From: Pseudomonadota bacterium
GTDB taxonomy: Bacteria > Desulfobacterota > Desulfobacteria > Desulfobacterales > RPRI01
Assembly: GCA_018817425.1 (NCBI GenBank)
Contig: JAHITX010000123.1
Location: 62,001-126,000 of the forward strand
Length of the DNA: 64,000 bases
Direction of reading: 5' to 3'
In this document: positions 47,974 to 57,883 of the stretch, in pieces
Layout of the letters: each line of letters begins with the position of its first letter
Numbering within the stretch: position 1 is the first letter of the stretch
Notes under the pieces: model-generated
Databases searched by the model: none
Told to the model about the DNA's origin: nothing
Seen by the model: the letters and a program-made list of their open reading frames with translations, nothing else
Made by a program: the position numbers and the translations under genes

Positions 47974-48732
47974 TTAGCGAGCTATCTCTCTATATATTCT
48001 TTTGGAAGTAAAATGCCTGTCATTTATCTCGTTCAGGTAATTGCTTATAAAGCCTTTGATTTCTTCACGAGTAAAGCTGTAACCATCGCGCAGGGTTCGC
48101 CGGTAGGCCCGGGCCAGAGAATTTATGCAACGGTGTTTTAAAAATATTGAAGACCATGGTTTACTTGTTTCACGGTCGATTAAAACAAAAGAATACTTAT
48201 CATCAATATATTCACAGAAAACATCTTTGAGTCTAACAACCTGAAAAAATCCTTTGCGATGCAGCTGGCCGACAAATTTCCCGAATCCCTCCATCAACAA
48301 AAATCTCTCGCTGGAAGTACTTGAAGAATAAAGTGTGGCCAAATCTGTTCCCTCAACACCTTCTACCAGCAAAAAACCCTTAACCGGCAAACAGTACTTT
48401 CGCTCCTCTCCCCAGGCCATGGGCCGCATCACAGGAATGCCGGCTTTTGTCAGGGAATCTATCAACATTTTTTCGCGCAGAGGTCCTGAGCAAGGCTTTC
48501 TTCCGAAAACAAGCATGCGCAACAATATTCCTATCGACTCACGCCCTATACGTTTAAGAAATACATGGCGTGTCTGACCGTTTTGTGAAATGCTGATCCG
48601 GCGTAATTGCCTAAGCTCTTTCCCCTTCACTAATAATTCACCAACCGGTTCATCCATTAAGGCTTCAAAACTCCCAAGCCCGATTACATCGAGTTCTGCT
48701 CTAAATGACTCATCTGCCTGCCACCAGATCAC
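47974..48732 (-). CDS. Lipopolysaccharide (Kdo/WaaP-like) kinase
   Basis: 252 aa, cytoplasmic face of the inner membrane expected. Protein-kinase-like fold: HVFLKRIGRES with the candidate ATP-binding Lys, LLVEGVEGTDLATL hinge, and LHRKGFFQVV as the catalytic-loop region, followed by FVLIDRETS in place of the DFG segment. Such enzymes phosphorylate heptose or Kdo in the LPS core. GTG start at 48732, weak ribosome site. Isolated, facing the cyclase gene across MITE copy 6. Confidence 0.8.
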   Translation of the reverse strand: MIWWQADESFRAELDVIGLGSFEALMDEPVGELLVKGKELRQLRRISISQNGQTRHVFLKRIGRESIGILLRMLVFGRKPCSGPLREKMLIDSLTKAGIPVMRPMAWGEERKYCLPVKGFLLVEGVEGTDLATLYSSSTSSERFLLMEGFGKFVGQLHRKGFFQVVRLKDVFCEYIDDKYSFVLIDRETSKPWSSIFLKHRCINSLARAYRRTLRDGYSFTREEIKGFISNYLNEINDRHFTSKRIYREIAR

Positions 48733-49004
48733 TTTCTAATTCCTTGCTTTGTTACTAATGTTATAAAATGAATTTCTTTGCAATTCATTTTTTCAGTTAT
48801 AACTCCATCAATATTTGAGTGTTAGTAATCAAAACACAAAGCACATTCCCCCAGACACTGGCAGGGCAAAATACTCTACTGCAATAACTTTATTGTTTTG
48901 GATTCGAAATATAGTGTGACCGGCTTTGTGTGTCAATATTAAATGGCTGAAGATGATGTTGCCTATTGTCTGATTTGCATGTGAATGATAAATATCGTTA
49001 TTAA

Positions 49005-49127
49005 CCCATCACATGGAGACACCAGGATCTGAAGACAACCCAGATTTATCTCGGCAAAATTATTGATTCAGAAATAATCCGTTAGATGAACATCCTGCAT
49101 GCTGAAATAGAATTGCTCAAACATTAG
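49005..49127 (+). pseudogene. Tyrosine recombinase C-terminal relic
   Basis: The start-less frame reads HQDLKTTQIYLGKI, the box-II tyrosine region of XerC-like integrases (Y in TTQIYLGK), interrupted by TAG at 49083 and ending at TAG 49125. Nothing of the catalytic core upstream is recognised. The rest of 48733-49484 holds no visible gene. Confidence 0.6.
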
Positions 49128-49484
49128 TCCTTTGAAAGAGAAAAGTCCTTAAGCTAATATCATACATATATGTCAAGACGATTATGATTTATATAGTATA
49201 TTGATTGCTATGATAGCTTCCTGAAAGTGATAAGCTGACAGATGTCTATGCTTTACAAGGTTTCATTCAGTAATCAACGCAAATGAAATCAATCGGACAA
49301 AATCCTGTGTTATACGTAATACGTGTTAAAAGATTATAAATAGCCATTACAGAATAACACACTAAAAATTTGACAAAAACTATAAATACCAATATAAATT
49401 AACTACTTTTCATACAGATTTTTTTCCGGCATCCATCAAAGACATATTACATATATTAACTGTTATGATTTCTGAGAAATTGAA

Positions 49485-50702
49485 GTGAAAAAACATATTT
49501 TTACATCTGTCATTATAATATTACTATGCATAAACATTGTATGGGGAGCTAATTTAAAAGATCCACACTTACTTTTTATTAGAGATATCGAACTAGTATT
49601 ATTCTTAGTGTCAGCATTTTCTTTTCTGGGAATTACACTCTTACATAGGAATATAAAGTTCAAAGTTTTCACTTTTTTGTGTGTGACAGTGTTATTGGTT
49701 GTTGTATCTTTTAACGAATACGAATATCAGAATGACTATGAACGTATAGTTGCCAATCCTTCAAATCGATACTCAAAAATAAACCGTCGCCTCATCATTG
49801 GATTTAAGGATAAAGATGAGGCAATACAGCTATCTAAAAATGGGATAGCAGGAATATTTCTCACTAAGAGAAATATTCAAAATGAGACCTTTTCATCCTT
49901 GAAAAATTTTATATCAGGGCTTCAACGTACAAGAAAAGAACTATGTCTACCATTATTGATAATTGCTACCGATCAGGAAGGCGGCCCTGTTTCACGTTTG
50001 TCCCCGATAATTAAAAGACAAGAAGCTCTTGCCTTAGTACATAAAAAAAATCAATCAAGTCTTGATTATGGAAGGAAGCAAGGAAAATTACTAAATGAAC
50101 TTGGAGTAACAGTCAACTTCAGCCCCGTAGTAGATTTAAAACCACAGCTTCCACCGAGCAAATTAGACTTCCATTCATTAATTGCAACTAGAGCTATATC
50201 CTCAATCCCACAAGAAGTGATAAATGTAGCGTTACCATATATTGTAGGCTTAAAAGAGAATGGGGTTACAGCAACACTTAAACACTTTCCTGGGTTAGCA
50301 AGAGTTCAGACGGATACACATCATTTTTCTGCATCAATAGATACAGACCTTGTCATCCTAGAAAATACAGACTGGCTCCCATTTACTGAGTTACTTAAAA
50401 AGAGTAACTCATGGTTGATGCTATCTCATGTAATATTAAAACAAGTAGACCCTATAAACCCTGTGTCCACTTCAAAAAAAGTAGTCGACGAATTATTGCG
50501 ATCTAAATTGAAAATCGATAATATTTTAGTAACTGATGATTTAACGATGGGTGCTACCTATAATCGAGGGTTCTGCAAAAGTGTTGTAGAGTCTTATTTA
50601 ACTAGTATCAATTATTTATTAATTGCCTACGATTATGAAAAATACTTTGACGCAGTGATTTGCATCGACAATCATGACAAGTCAAAGCACGCGGAATTGT
50701 GA
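49485..50702 (+). CDS. Glycoside hydrolase family 3 (NagZ-like) membrane-anchored protein
   Basis: 405 aa. Two N-terminal membrane segments (residues about 3-20 and 28-60) precede a GH3 barrel: ATDQEGGPVSRL, LGVTVNFSPVVDL, ATLKHFPGLARVQTDTHH (substrate and His-diad region) and LVTDDLTMGA, whose Asp is the usual nucleophile. Family members remove N-acetylglucosamine from peptidoglycan fragments. GTG start. The C-terminus is shorter than many GH3 enzymes. It sits between recombinase relics, with an AT-rich composition, suggesting transfer. Confidence 0.85.
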   Translation: MKKHIFTSVIIILLCINIVWGANLKDPHLLFIRDIELVLFLVSAFSFLGITLLHRNIKFKVFTFLCVTVLLVVVSFNEYEYQNDYERIVANPSNRYSKINRRLIIGFKDKDEAIQLSKNGIAGIFLTKRNIQNETFSSLKNFISGLQRTRKELCLPLLIIATDQEGGPVSRLSPIIKRQEALALVHKKNQSSLDYGRKQGKLLNELGVTVNFSPVVDLKPQLPPSKLDFHSLIATRAISSIPQEVINVALPYIVGLKENGVTATLKHFPGLARVQTDTHHFSASIDTDLVILENTDWLPFTELLKKSNSWLMLSHVILKQVDPINPVSTSKKVVDELLRSKLKIDNILVTDDLTMGATYNRGFCKSVVESYLTSINYLLIAYDYEKYFDAVICIDNHDKSKHAEL

Positions 50703-50767
50703 ATGCCGGCGGCATTCACAATCCGGTGTTTGAGGGTTATGTGACCATCTAAATCGGGAGTACATTT

Positions 50768-51223
50768 ATGAAATTATTATCTTATCTGATAGTAGTTGTT
50801 TCACTTTTGTTCTTGATATTCTATGCTTATGCGGGAGATTACACTAATAAAAAAAATGAATACAGTGTAAAAAGAATACCTACCGAGTTAGTTACTTCTT
50901 TTTTCGAAAAAGCAAACTTTGCATGTGACACAAAGAATAGTGAAGTTTTTATGGATCTTTATACTGAGAAAGTACAAATTTGGCTGCAATCTTATAAAGG
51001 AGAAAAACTTGATAATTATATGGCACTGATATGTAGTCAGCTAGAATCTTTTTATAAAGGACTTGAGGTTGAATCCAAAAAATATTCGTATGGATTTGTA
51101 AGCTATAAGAAGCCTTATTCAAAGAAAGCGACGACTGGGATTTGTGTATTTAAAAAGGGAAATTGCATAGAGGTTCTTCCTGCAATTATCGAAAATGGTC
51201 AAATAAAGATTAATGAACATTGA
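50768..51223 (+). CDS. Secreted protein of unknown function
   Basis: 151 aa with a signal peptide (LLSYLIVVVSLLFLIFYAYAG). The mature part has four cysteines (one in NFACDTKN, one in LICSQLES, two in ATTGICVFKKGNCIEV) that could form disulfides; no domain recognised. CGGGAG ribosome site. Follows the GH3 gene by 65 bp and may share its island. Confidence 0.65.
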   Translation: MKLLSYLIVVVSLLFLIFYAYAGDYTNKKNEYSVKRIPTELVTSFFEKANFACDTKNSEVFMDLYTEKVQIWLQSYKGEKLDNYMALICSQLESFYKGLEVESKKYSYGFVSYKKPYSKKATTGICVFKKGNCIEVLPAIIENGQIKINEH

Positions 51224-51287
51224 CTAATATAGTTATTGCTAAACAAAAAATGCGCCAACAAAATGAATTCACATAACATCCTGCTGC

Positions 51288-51317
51288 AAGGGGCGGCGTA
51301 AAAAAACGCGCCGCCCC
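51288..51317. repeat. GC-rich hairpin
   Basis: AGGGGCGGCG and CGCCGCCCCT pair perfectly around a TAAAAAAACG loop, 65 bp after the secreted-protein gene. It could serve as a bidirectional terminator; there is no T-run immediately after it. Confidence 0.5.
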
Positions 51318-51479
51318 TGAGCAGACCGTACTCTCTTTCCTTTAGTAATAAACAGTTCCTAAAGAATCCGATAGCATTTCTTTGTAGCATTTTAACCCGA
51401 AGCCACGTACTGGGTTATTACCGGGTTATTAATGGAAGAAACCTGCTCTTTCAATACGGTCTATCAGTGTTGTTTCTTA

Positions 51480-51649
51480 GGAGGTGTAAGAGTACTTTTT
51501 TGGCAGTTTGGTGATCTCAAAAATATCTTGATGCGGTTTTCTAATTGAATTCATCCTGAAATACAGTAAGTGGCAGTTTTTATAAGCCTGCATCATTTTA
51601 ATCGGAAATAGACTGTTTCCGTGTACTCTCTTTTGGATCGCGGACTCAT
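51480..51649 (-). pseudogene. Integrase/transposase N-terminal relic
   Basis: On the minus strand a frame starts MSPRSKREYTETVYFRLK, resembling the N-terminus of an IS481/ISNCY-like integrase family, and is then broken by TGA codons. The rest of the gene is missing. Recognition is from the N-terminal motif only. Confidence 0.35.
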
Positions 51650-51753
51650 GATTATCCATCCTTGGGAAGTTGGTAATCGAGATCATCCGATCATGAGCCA
51701 ACGATCATTTACAATCACCCTTTGGGTAGCATTTTGTTTGAATCAATTTACTA

Positions 51754-52974
51754 TCATCCTCTTGCAATTTTTTTAACAAGCTCCACGTTTTCAAGCCATA
51801 AAGCCTCTTGCGTGCAATCGCAGACACATATACCGCAACCTTCGCATATCTCTTTTTCTATTTCTACTGTACCGTCTATTACTTTTATTGCTCCCCAATT
51901 GCAGACCTCCTCACACACTCCGCAACCAACACATTTTTCCTGATCCGCAGAAACCACTATCTTTCCTTTTGTTTTTCCATAGGTCGATAGTACTTCGTCA
52001 AAGGTGAGCAGTTTTGGAAGGATGGCTCCTTTCATTTCATTTATTGAACTAAAACCCATAGAATCCATATAATCCGATATGTTTCTTTTTAACTTTTCAA
52101 TCAAGCCCATTCCCTCCTGTAAGAAAAGGGTTTGAACCTGAACGGAACTCGCTCCGTACATAATAAACTCAACAATATCGCTCCAGGTCTGTGTTCCTCC
52201 TGTAATAGAGATATGAATATCCTGATATTGTTCTACCTGACTTAAAAGCGCCACAAAATTCGTGTGTTTTGCCACCTTTGAACCGGAAAGGAATACGGAT
52301 GTGGGCATTACTGGCTCAATCTTATCAAGCTTTATACCTGGAGCTGCAGGGAAAGCCATAACTATTGTCAACCAATCCAATCCTGCTTTTCCGGGTATCT
52401 GCAAGGGAGCCTGGTCAAATGGATTAAACATCATTTTCACTCCCACCGGAATACTAACCGCTTTTCTGACTTCGCCACAAATTTCTTCGGCAATTGCAGA
52501 ATTGTTTGAGGCTCCGCCCACATAAGGATGAGGCGTTAAAAAAGGCAAAGGACAAGCAAGACAAAGCTCAATCGCTTCGGCGCCTGCCTCTTGAAGCATC
52601 TTCGCCCCCTTAATATACCCACCAATGGATATTGCCATTAAGCTGGCTATAACAGGGGTTTTAATCTCTTTAATATTATCTTTGAACCATTTTGCCCAGG
52701 CTTCAACCGGAATTGGAGATAAACCGCACATAGTAAGTAAGCCATCTCCGGTTGAGTGAAAAGCCGACCTTGCATCCGGAAACAAGCCGGGAGCATACGG
52801 CTTTACAACTTTTTCGTATTCTTTTTCCAGAAAACCGCTTTTTGTTACAACGGCTCCTGCTCCAAATTCATCGCATCTCTTAATATCATCGCCTGTTCTG
52901 GTAAAATGCCCGGATGAAATGATGATAGGATTTTCAAGCTCCAAACTTCCCATTTTTACTTTTAAATCAGCCAT
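51754..52974 (-). CDS. PreA/dihydroorotate dehydrogenase-like oxidoreductase with two ferredoxin motifs
   Basis: 406 aa. Start at ATG 52974, with AAGGAGG 5 bp upstream, rather than the TTG at 52992. Residues 1-300 form a DHODH/PreA-like TIM barrel (LENPIIISSGHFTRTGD; AIELCLACPLPFLTPHP; HISITGGTQTWSD). The C-terminus has CVGCGVCEEVCNWGAI and CEGCGICVCDCTQEAL. PreA homologues reduce pyrimidines, but the active-site region differs enough that the substrate is uncertain. Isolated on both sides by long intergenic regions. Confidence 0.85.
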   Translation of the reverse strand: MADLKVKMGSLELENPIIISSGHFTRTGDDIKRCDEFGAGAVVTKSGFLEKEYEKVVKPYAPGLFPDARSAFHSTGDGLLTMCGLSPIPVEAWAKWFKDNIKEIKTPVIASLMAISIGGYIKGAKMLQEAGAEAIELCLACPLPFLTPHPYVGGASNNSAIAEEICGEVRKAVSIPVGVKMMFNPFDQAPLQIPGKAGLDWLTIVMAFPAAPGIKLDKIEPVMPTSVFLSGSKVAKHTNFVALLSQVEQYQDIHISITGGTQTWSDIVEFIMYGASSVQVQTLFLQEGMGLIEKLKRNISDYMDSMGFSSINEMKGAILPKLLTFDEVLSTYGKTKGKIVVSADQEKCVGCGVCEEVCNWGAIKVIDGTVEIEKEICEGCGICVCDCTQEALWLENVELVKKIARG

Positions 52975-53341
52975 TTTTACCTCCTTGTTCAAATGTAAGA
53001 TTATTTTTATTTACAAATAGTTCTTACAGTAATTGCATTCTTCCGGAATGCCGGTTTGTTAAAAAACTATCAGCCTGCCTTTAAAAACAAACCGATTTAC
53101 TCTATTGTATAAGCTTAAATCATGCCAACATTTCAATTCTATTTATATTCAGGGTTCGGGGAGTTCCCAAAATCAAGTCGCTGAATTGATAATCACTTGC
53201 CAATCTTTATGAACAAGCGCTTATGGTTTCGTGTTGCAAGTGCAGAAAAACAGCTGGCTAACAGCTATTTAAGATACAGTGGCTTTCAATCTCAAGTTAT
53301 GCAGGGATAGGTGCTTGCCAAACGATTTCTATTTTTCTCAA

Positions 53342-53556
53342 ATATCATAAATATTTTTTACGAATCCCTCATTACACTCATATCAATGGTTCTCGTGAAA
53401 TATGCCACTTTTTATGAATGATATCATAAAGATAATTAATGTTATATGGTAAATAATATAATATAAATAAACTTTTATACTATATTAAAGATATTAATTT
53501 GTTGCATATCATAAAGATACAATGCGAACGCTTTTTTGACTTACTAAATATCATAC
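53342..53556. repeat. Repeated ATATCATA[AC] motif
   Basis: ATATCATAA-type 9-mers at 53342, 53421, 53506 and 53548, two of them extended to ATATCATAAAGATA, in the 870-bp region before the HD-GYP gene. The spacings (79, 85, 42 bp) could place sites on one DNA face. Possible operators, but AT-rich background makes chance hits possible. No other feature was seen in 52975-53847. Confidence 0.35.
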
Positions 53557-53847
53557 AGAAGCAACCGCAAGCGCTTTGAATAGCACTTAATATCCATCAA
53601 TTTATTCCGGAGATTAATACGGATTATGATTTTGTGTAATACCGTATAATATGTTAAATGTTAATGTGATGAACCTTAATAATATTGACTTATGATACTT
53701 TGAAGAGTAGATTTTTTAATAAAACATACCGAATTGATAATAAATATTTTCATTGACTTTTGTTATCATAAAAGAGGCCAACTATCTATAGGCACAAGTC
53801 CGAACATCCGCTGCGGTTTACGAATGTGGCGAAGGGGGGCGTGAGCA

Positions 53848-56217
53848 TTGATCTGTAAACATAAACCAAGCCTGCTGTTGCTTAACGTGGTGTTTGGTCT
53901 GCTGATGGCAAGCATTTTGCTGATGACGACAGTGTCGGAAGGCGGCCAAGACAAAAGCTTCGAAAAAACTCCGGCCTCAAATGCCTTTCTGCAATCCCTT
54001 ACGGAAAAAGAGCAGGTCTGGCTGCGCGACCATCCCGTAATCCGCACTGTCCAGGATCCGGGTTGGCCTCCGGTCGAATTTACCAACACGCTTGGTGAGC
54101 CAACCGGCATGGCCGAGGATTATCTGAGCCTTATCGAACAGAGGCTTGGTGTGAAGTTTGAGCGGATAAAAAACCTGAGCTGGCAGGAGGCCTATTCCCG
54201 CCTGAAACGGTGGGAGATCGACATGACCACATCTGTGGCCATGACGCCTATACGTGCTGAATTCTGGGCTTTTACCAAACCTTACATGAAAATTCCTATT
54301 GTCATCGTCGCCCATGCGGATGTTACCTACATATCCGATATGCGGGAACTTGCGGGGAAGAAGGTTGCCGTGGTAGATGGTTACGCGGTTAACGACTGGA
54401 TACCAAGAGATTTCCCCGAGATCCAGCTGGTTCGGGTCAAGACAGCACAGGAAGGTCTTGAAACGCTGCAACGGAAAGAAGTCTTTGCCTACATAGAAAA
54501 TATGCTTGTTGTCGGCTATCACATGGCAAAGTTAAAATTGACGACTCTTAAGATTGCCGGAGAAACCCCATATGTAAACAATCAATGCATGGCGGTTCGA
54601 AAAGACTGGGTGATCCTGGCCGGGATTCTACAAAAGGCGTTGGATTCGATTACCGAATCGGAACGCAATGGCATTTACAGGAAATGGCTGCCCATCCGCT
54701 ATGAACACGGATTCAACTATACCCTGTTATGGCAAGCGCTGGCCACCTTTGCCGTAATCCTCCTTGTACTGGTGCTTTGGATTCGAAGATTATCCAGGGA
54801 AATCATGCATCGTAAAAATGCGGAAGTGGGCGCGAACGAGAGCGCACGGCACTTCAGTCGACTTTTTGACGTCGTGGCGATGCCGCTGTGCCTTATCGAT
54901 AAGAATGGCGTCCTGATTAATTTAAACGAACGGTTTGTGCAAACCTTCGGTTATAAAAGGGAGGATGTGGCAACTTTTGCCGAATGGCGACAACTCGCCT
55001 TTCCCGACCCCGACTATAGGCGCTGGGTAATTGATACATGGGAAACTGCAGTGAAACGCGCAGCAGCAGAAAATACCGATATAGAACCGATTGAATACCG
55101 TGTAAAATGCAAAAATGGCGAAGAGCGTACTGTCATAATATCGGGAACAATCATCGGTGATAATTTCCTTGCCGCATTTTTCGATATCACCGAGCGCAAG
55201 CTGGCCGAGGATTCACTGCTGGAAAACGAAAAAAAATATCGCTTGATTGCCGATAATTCCAACGACTGGATCTATCTGATCTATCCCGATGGGAAATTCA
55301 AATACGTTTCTCCTTCCAGCGAACGTTTTACCGGATATGCCTCCGAGGAATTCATAAATAACCAGCAGCTTTTTATGGATATTATCCATCCTGATGACAA
55401 AGAGCATATAAAATCCCATTTTGAATTTATAAAAGAAAATACCACAGACCACGATTTGGAATTCCGAATTATCACTAAGGAAGGTGAACTACGTTGGATA
55501 AGACACTCTTGCCTCCCGGTTTATAATGATGAGGGCCAATACGTGGGACGGTCTGGTACGAACCGCGAAATCACCAATCGCAAGCTGTCGGAGGAACAAC
55601 TTAAACAAACCCATGAAAGTCTCAGAATGGCATTTAACACGACTATTCAGGTTATGGTATCAGCTGTCGAGGTCAGAGATCCCTATACAGCCGGTCACCA
55701 AATCAGGACGGCAAATGTTGCCTGCGCCATTGCCAAAGAGATGGGATTCTCCAAGGAGAAAATCGAAAACATCCGTATTGCCGGTTCCATTCATGACATT
55801 GGGAAATTATCCATACCTTCTGAAATATTGTCAAAACCAAGCAAATTGTCTGAAATCGAGTTTTCCCTGATTAAAACCCACTCCCGGAGTGGATACGAAA
55901 TACTGAAGGATGTGGAATCTTCCTGGCCCCTGGCGGAGATTGTCTACCAGCACCATGAGCGGATAGATGGCTCGGGCTATCCGAGAAACCTCAAAGGAGA
56001 TGAAATTCTCATAGAGGCCCGCATACTTGCTGTTGCCGATGTAATTGAAGCTATGGCCTCACACAGGCCCTATCGTCCTGGTCTGGGCATTGATAGCGCA
56101 TTGGATGAGATAGAAAAAAACAAAGGAATCTTTTACGACAAAGCTGCCGCAGATGCCTGCCTAAGATTATTTCGAGAAAAAGGTTTTCAAATTGAAAAGG
56201 CTTGTTCTATTCCATAG
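53848..56217 (+). CDS. SBP3-PAS-PAS-HD-GYP sensor phosphodiesterase
   Basis: 789 aa. A signal segment (residues 8-30) is followed by a periplasmic SBP_bac_3 domain (about 50-290; QDPGWPPVEFTN, LAGKKVAVVDGY), a membrane helix (about 293-312), two PAS domains (about 330-585), and an HD-GYP domain with HDIGK and HHERIDGSGYP, which should hydrolyse c-di-GMP. The start is a TTG with AAGGGGGG 10 bp upstream. The first half looks more GC-rich than the neighbours and than its own second half, suggesting domain import. It pairs functionally with the diguanylate cyclase at 17.8 kb only in a general sense. Confidence 0.9.
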   Translation: MICKHKPSLLLLNVVFGLLMASILLMTTVSEGGQDKSFEKTPASNAFLQSLTEKEQVWLRDHPVIRTVQDPGWPPVEFTNTLGEPTGMAEDYLSLIEQRLGVKFERIKNLSWQEAYSRLKRWEIDMTTSVAMTPIRAEFWAFTKPYMKIPIVIVAHADVTYISDMRELAGKKVAVVDGYAVNDWIPRDFPEIQLVRVKTAQEGLETLQRKEVFAYIENMLVVGYHMAKLKLTTLKIAGETPYVNNQCMAVRKDWVILAGILQKALDSITESERNGIYRKWLPIRYEHGFNYTLLWQALATFAVILLVLVLWIRRLSREIMHRKNAEVGANESARHFSRLFDVVAMPLCLIDKNGVLINLNERFVQTFGYKREDVATFAEWRQLAFPDPDYRRWVIDTWETAVKRAAAENTDIEPIEYRVKCKNGEERTVIISGTIIGDNFLAAFFDITERKLAEDSLLENEKKYRLIADNSNDWIYLIYPDGKFKYVSPSSERFTGYASEEFINNQQLFMDIIHPDDKEHIKSHFEFIKENTTDHDLEFRIITKEGELRWIRHSCLPVYNDEGQYVGRSGTNREITNRKLSEEQLKQTHESLRMAFNTTIQVMVSAVEVRDPYTAGHQIRTANVACAIAKEMGFSKEKIENIRIAGSIHDIGKLSIPSEILSKPSKLSEIEFSLIKTHSRSGYEILKDVESSWPLAEIVYQHHERIDGSGYPRNLKGDEILIEARILAVADVIEAMASHRPYRPGLGIDSALDEIEKNKGIFYDKAAADACLRLFREKGFQIEKACSIP

Positions 56218-56335
56218 ACCTCAGCGTTGAATCCGTAGTTTTTCCAGATCTTGTTTTAATTATTCCGGTTTATCGATATCCTCAAAGGGATTCCCTTTTG
56301 CTCATTAATAATGTTATCGATACGATAGTAAGTTA

Positions 56336-57874
56336 TTAAAATTTAACTGATGGGAACAGCGAAAGATTGGTATGGGGAAGAAATTTGGCTGCGGAAAACC
56401 TGTTCATAAAATCCTGATTTACATTTAATTCAACATAGGTAATACTGCTTCTTATTATATCTATTTCATCCATTAATGAACAATCTGTAAGAATCATAGA
56501 TGCTCCTTCAAGAGAGCTGTTGCCTATGGACTTATAAGTACTTTCGGCAAGATCCGGCAGCATACCGATAGTTATTGCAGAGCGCGCATCGATAAGAGAA
56601 CCGAAAGTACCCGCTACATAAAAAGTATGTAGCTCGGAAAGAGAAACCCCAACATATGATGCTATAGTTTCAAGTATAGTGTACATGGCAGCCTTGGATC
56701 TTACCAAGCTGTCAAGATCGGCCTGGCTTATGGTAAGATCATAACCTTTGGCGGAATCTTTGGCGAAAATAACAACAAAACGCTTAAATCCGTCTTCATC
56801 TATCAATCTTGTTTTGCATACACTTGGAATAAATTTACCCCTTATATCAATCATTCCCGAAACAAAAAGAGCCGCTGCAAGATCAATCAGACCTGAGCCG
56901 CAAATACCTACAGGAGGAAGATCTCCTATTGTATGGATACTAAATAGCTGTGCAGTATGATCGTAAGAAATCCTGTCGATCACACCTGGGCCTGCCAGCA
57001 TCCCCATTTTTGTTACTCCTCCTTCAAGTGCAGGGCCGGCAGCACCCGCACAAGCGACAAGCCAGTTTTTATTTCCAAGTACTACTTCTGCATTTGTTCC
57101 TACATCAACAAGAATAGAAGTATTTTCCTTTCGGCTAATGCCTGAATATAAAATTCCGGCTATAAGATCTCCTCCAAAATAACTACCCGCATTTGGAAAT
57201 ACAAATACTTTTGCCGACTCATTTGCTTTTATACCAATTTCGGTGGCACTTAAACAGCCGGGTCTGTTTATAACAGGAATATAAGGTTCTCTGATAAGAT
57301 AATAAGGGTTAAGCCCAAGCAAAAGATGCGTCATAGAAGTATTGCCTGCAACTGAAACCAGGTAAATATCGGAATGGCTGATATTACATGACTTGCAAAG
57401 ATTATCTACAGCATTATTAATTCCGTTTACAATTAAACTCGTAAGAGTGTTTAGTCCGTTTTCTTTTTCCGCAAAATGTATCCTTGCAAGAATATCCGGC
57501 CCGACTGATATTTGAGGATTAGCAAATGAACTCTCGGCCAGAATCTTACCGGTTGAAAGGTTTAACAACCTTAAAACGACTGTAGTTGTACCAAGGTCAA
57601 CCGCAAGTCCTGCTACAGTATCTGTTTTGTTATCAGTTATTCCGGCAAGGTACCATTTCTTATGGTCTTTGAAAAAAACACAACGAAGATTAAAATTATT
57701 ATCATGAATAAGCTTTGGCAGCTTTACCAAAAGACAAGTATCTATATCAAGAAATTGAGTGCCTAAAACATTATTTATGCTGTTTTCAAAGCGTTCCGCA
57801 TCTGCTGTGTTATCGCTAAGAGATGGAGGAGCTATCTTTATTTGTTTTATCCAAGTGTTTATAGGTTCAGTCAT
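56336..57874 (-). CDS. RACo-like ASKHA ATPase (DUF4445) lacking the ferredoxin domain
   Basis: 512 aa. The ASKHA core is clear: AVDLGTTTVVLRLL (phosphate 1), LVSVAGNTSMTH, LVDVGTNAEVVLG (phosphate 2) and AGAAGPALEGG. RACo proteins reductively activate corrinoid iron-sulfur proteins and usually carry an N-terminal [2Fe-2S] domain of about 100 residues. Here the first 90 residues show no cysteine cluster, so electrons would come from another protein. It lies 9 bp after the SIR2 gene in an operon that also holds the AcsF-like ATPase, supporting a Wood-Ljungdahl role. Confidence 0.88.
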   Translation of the reverse strand: MTEPINTWIKQIKIAPPSLSDNTADAERFENSINNVLGTQFLDIDTCLLVKLPKLIHDNNFNLRCVFFKDHKKWYLAGITDNKTDTVAGLAVDLGTTTVVLRLLNLSTGKILAESSFANPQISVGPDILARIHFAEKENGLNTLTSLIVNGINNAVDNLCKSCNISHSDIYLVSVAGNTSMTHLLLGLNPYYLIREPYIPVINRPGCLSATEIGIKANESAKVFVFPNAGSYFGGDLIAGILYSGISRKENTSILVDVGTNAEVVLGNKNWLVACAGAAGPALEGGVTKMGMLAGPGVIDRISYDHTAQLFSIHTIGDLPPVGICGSGLIDLAAALFVSGMIDIRGKFIPSVCKTRLIDEDGFKRFVVIFAKDSAKGYDLTISQADLDSLVRSKAAMYTILETIASYVGVSLSELHTFYVAGTFGSLIDARSAITIGMLPDLAESTYKSIGNSSLEGASMILTDCSLMDEIDIIRSSITYVELNVNQDFMNRFSAAKFLPHTNLSLFPSVKF

Positions 57875-57883
57875 TTCTTTATA

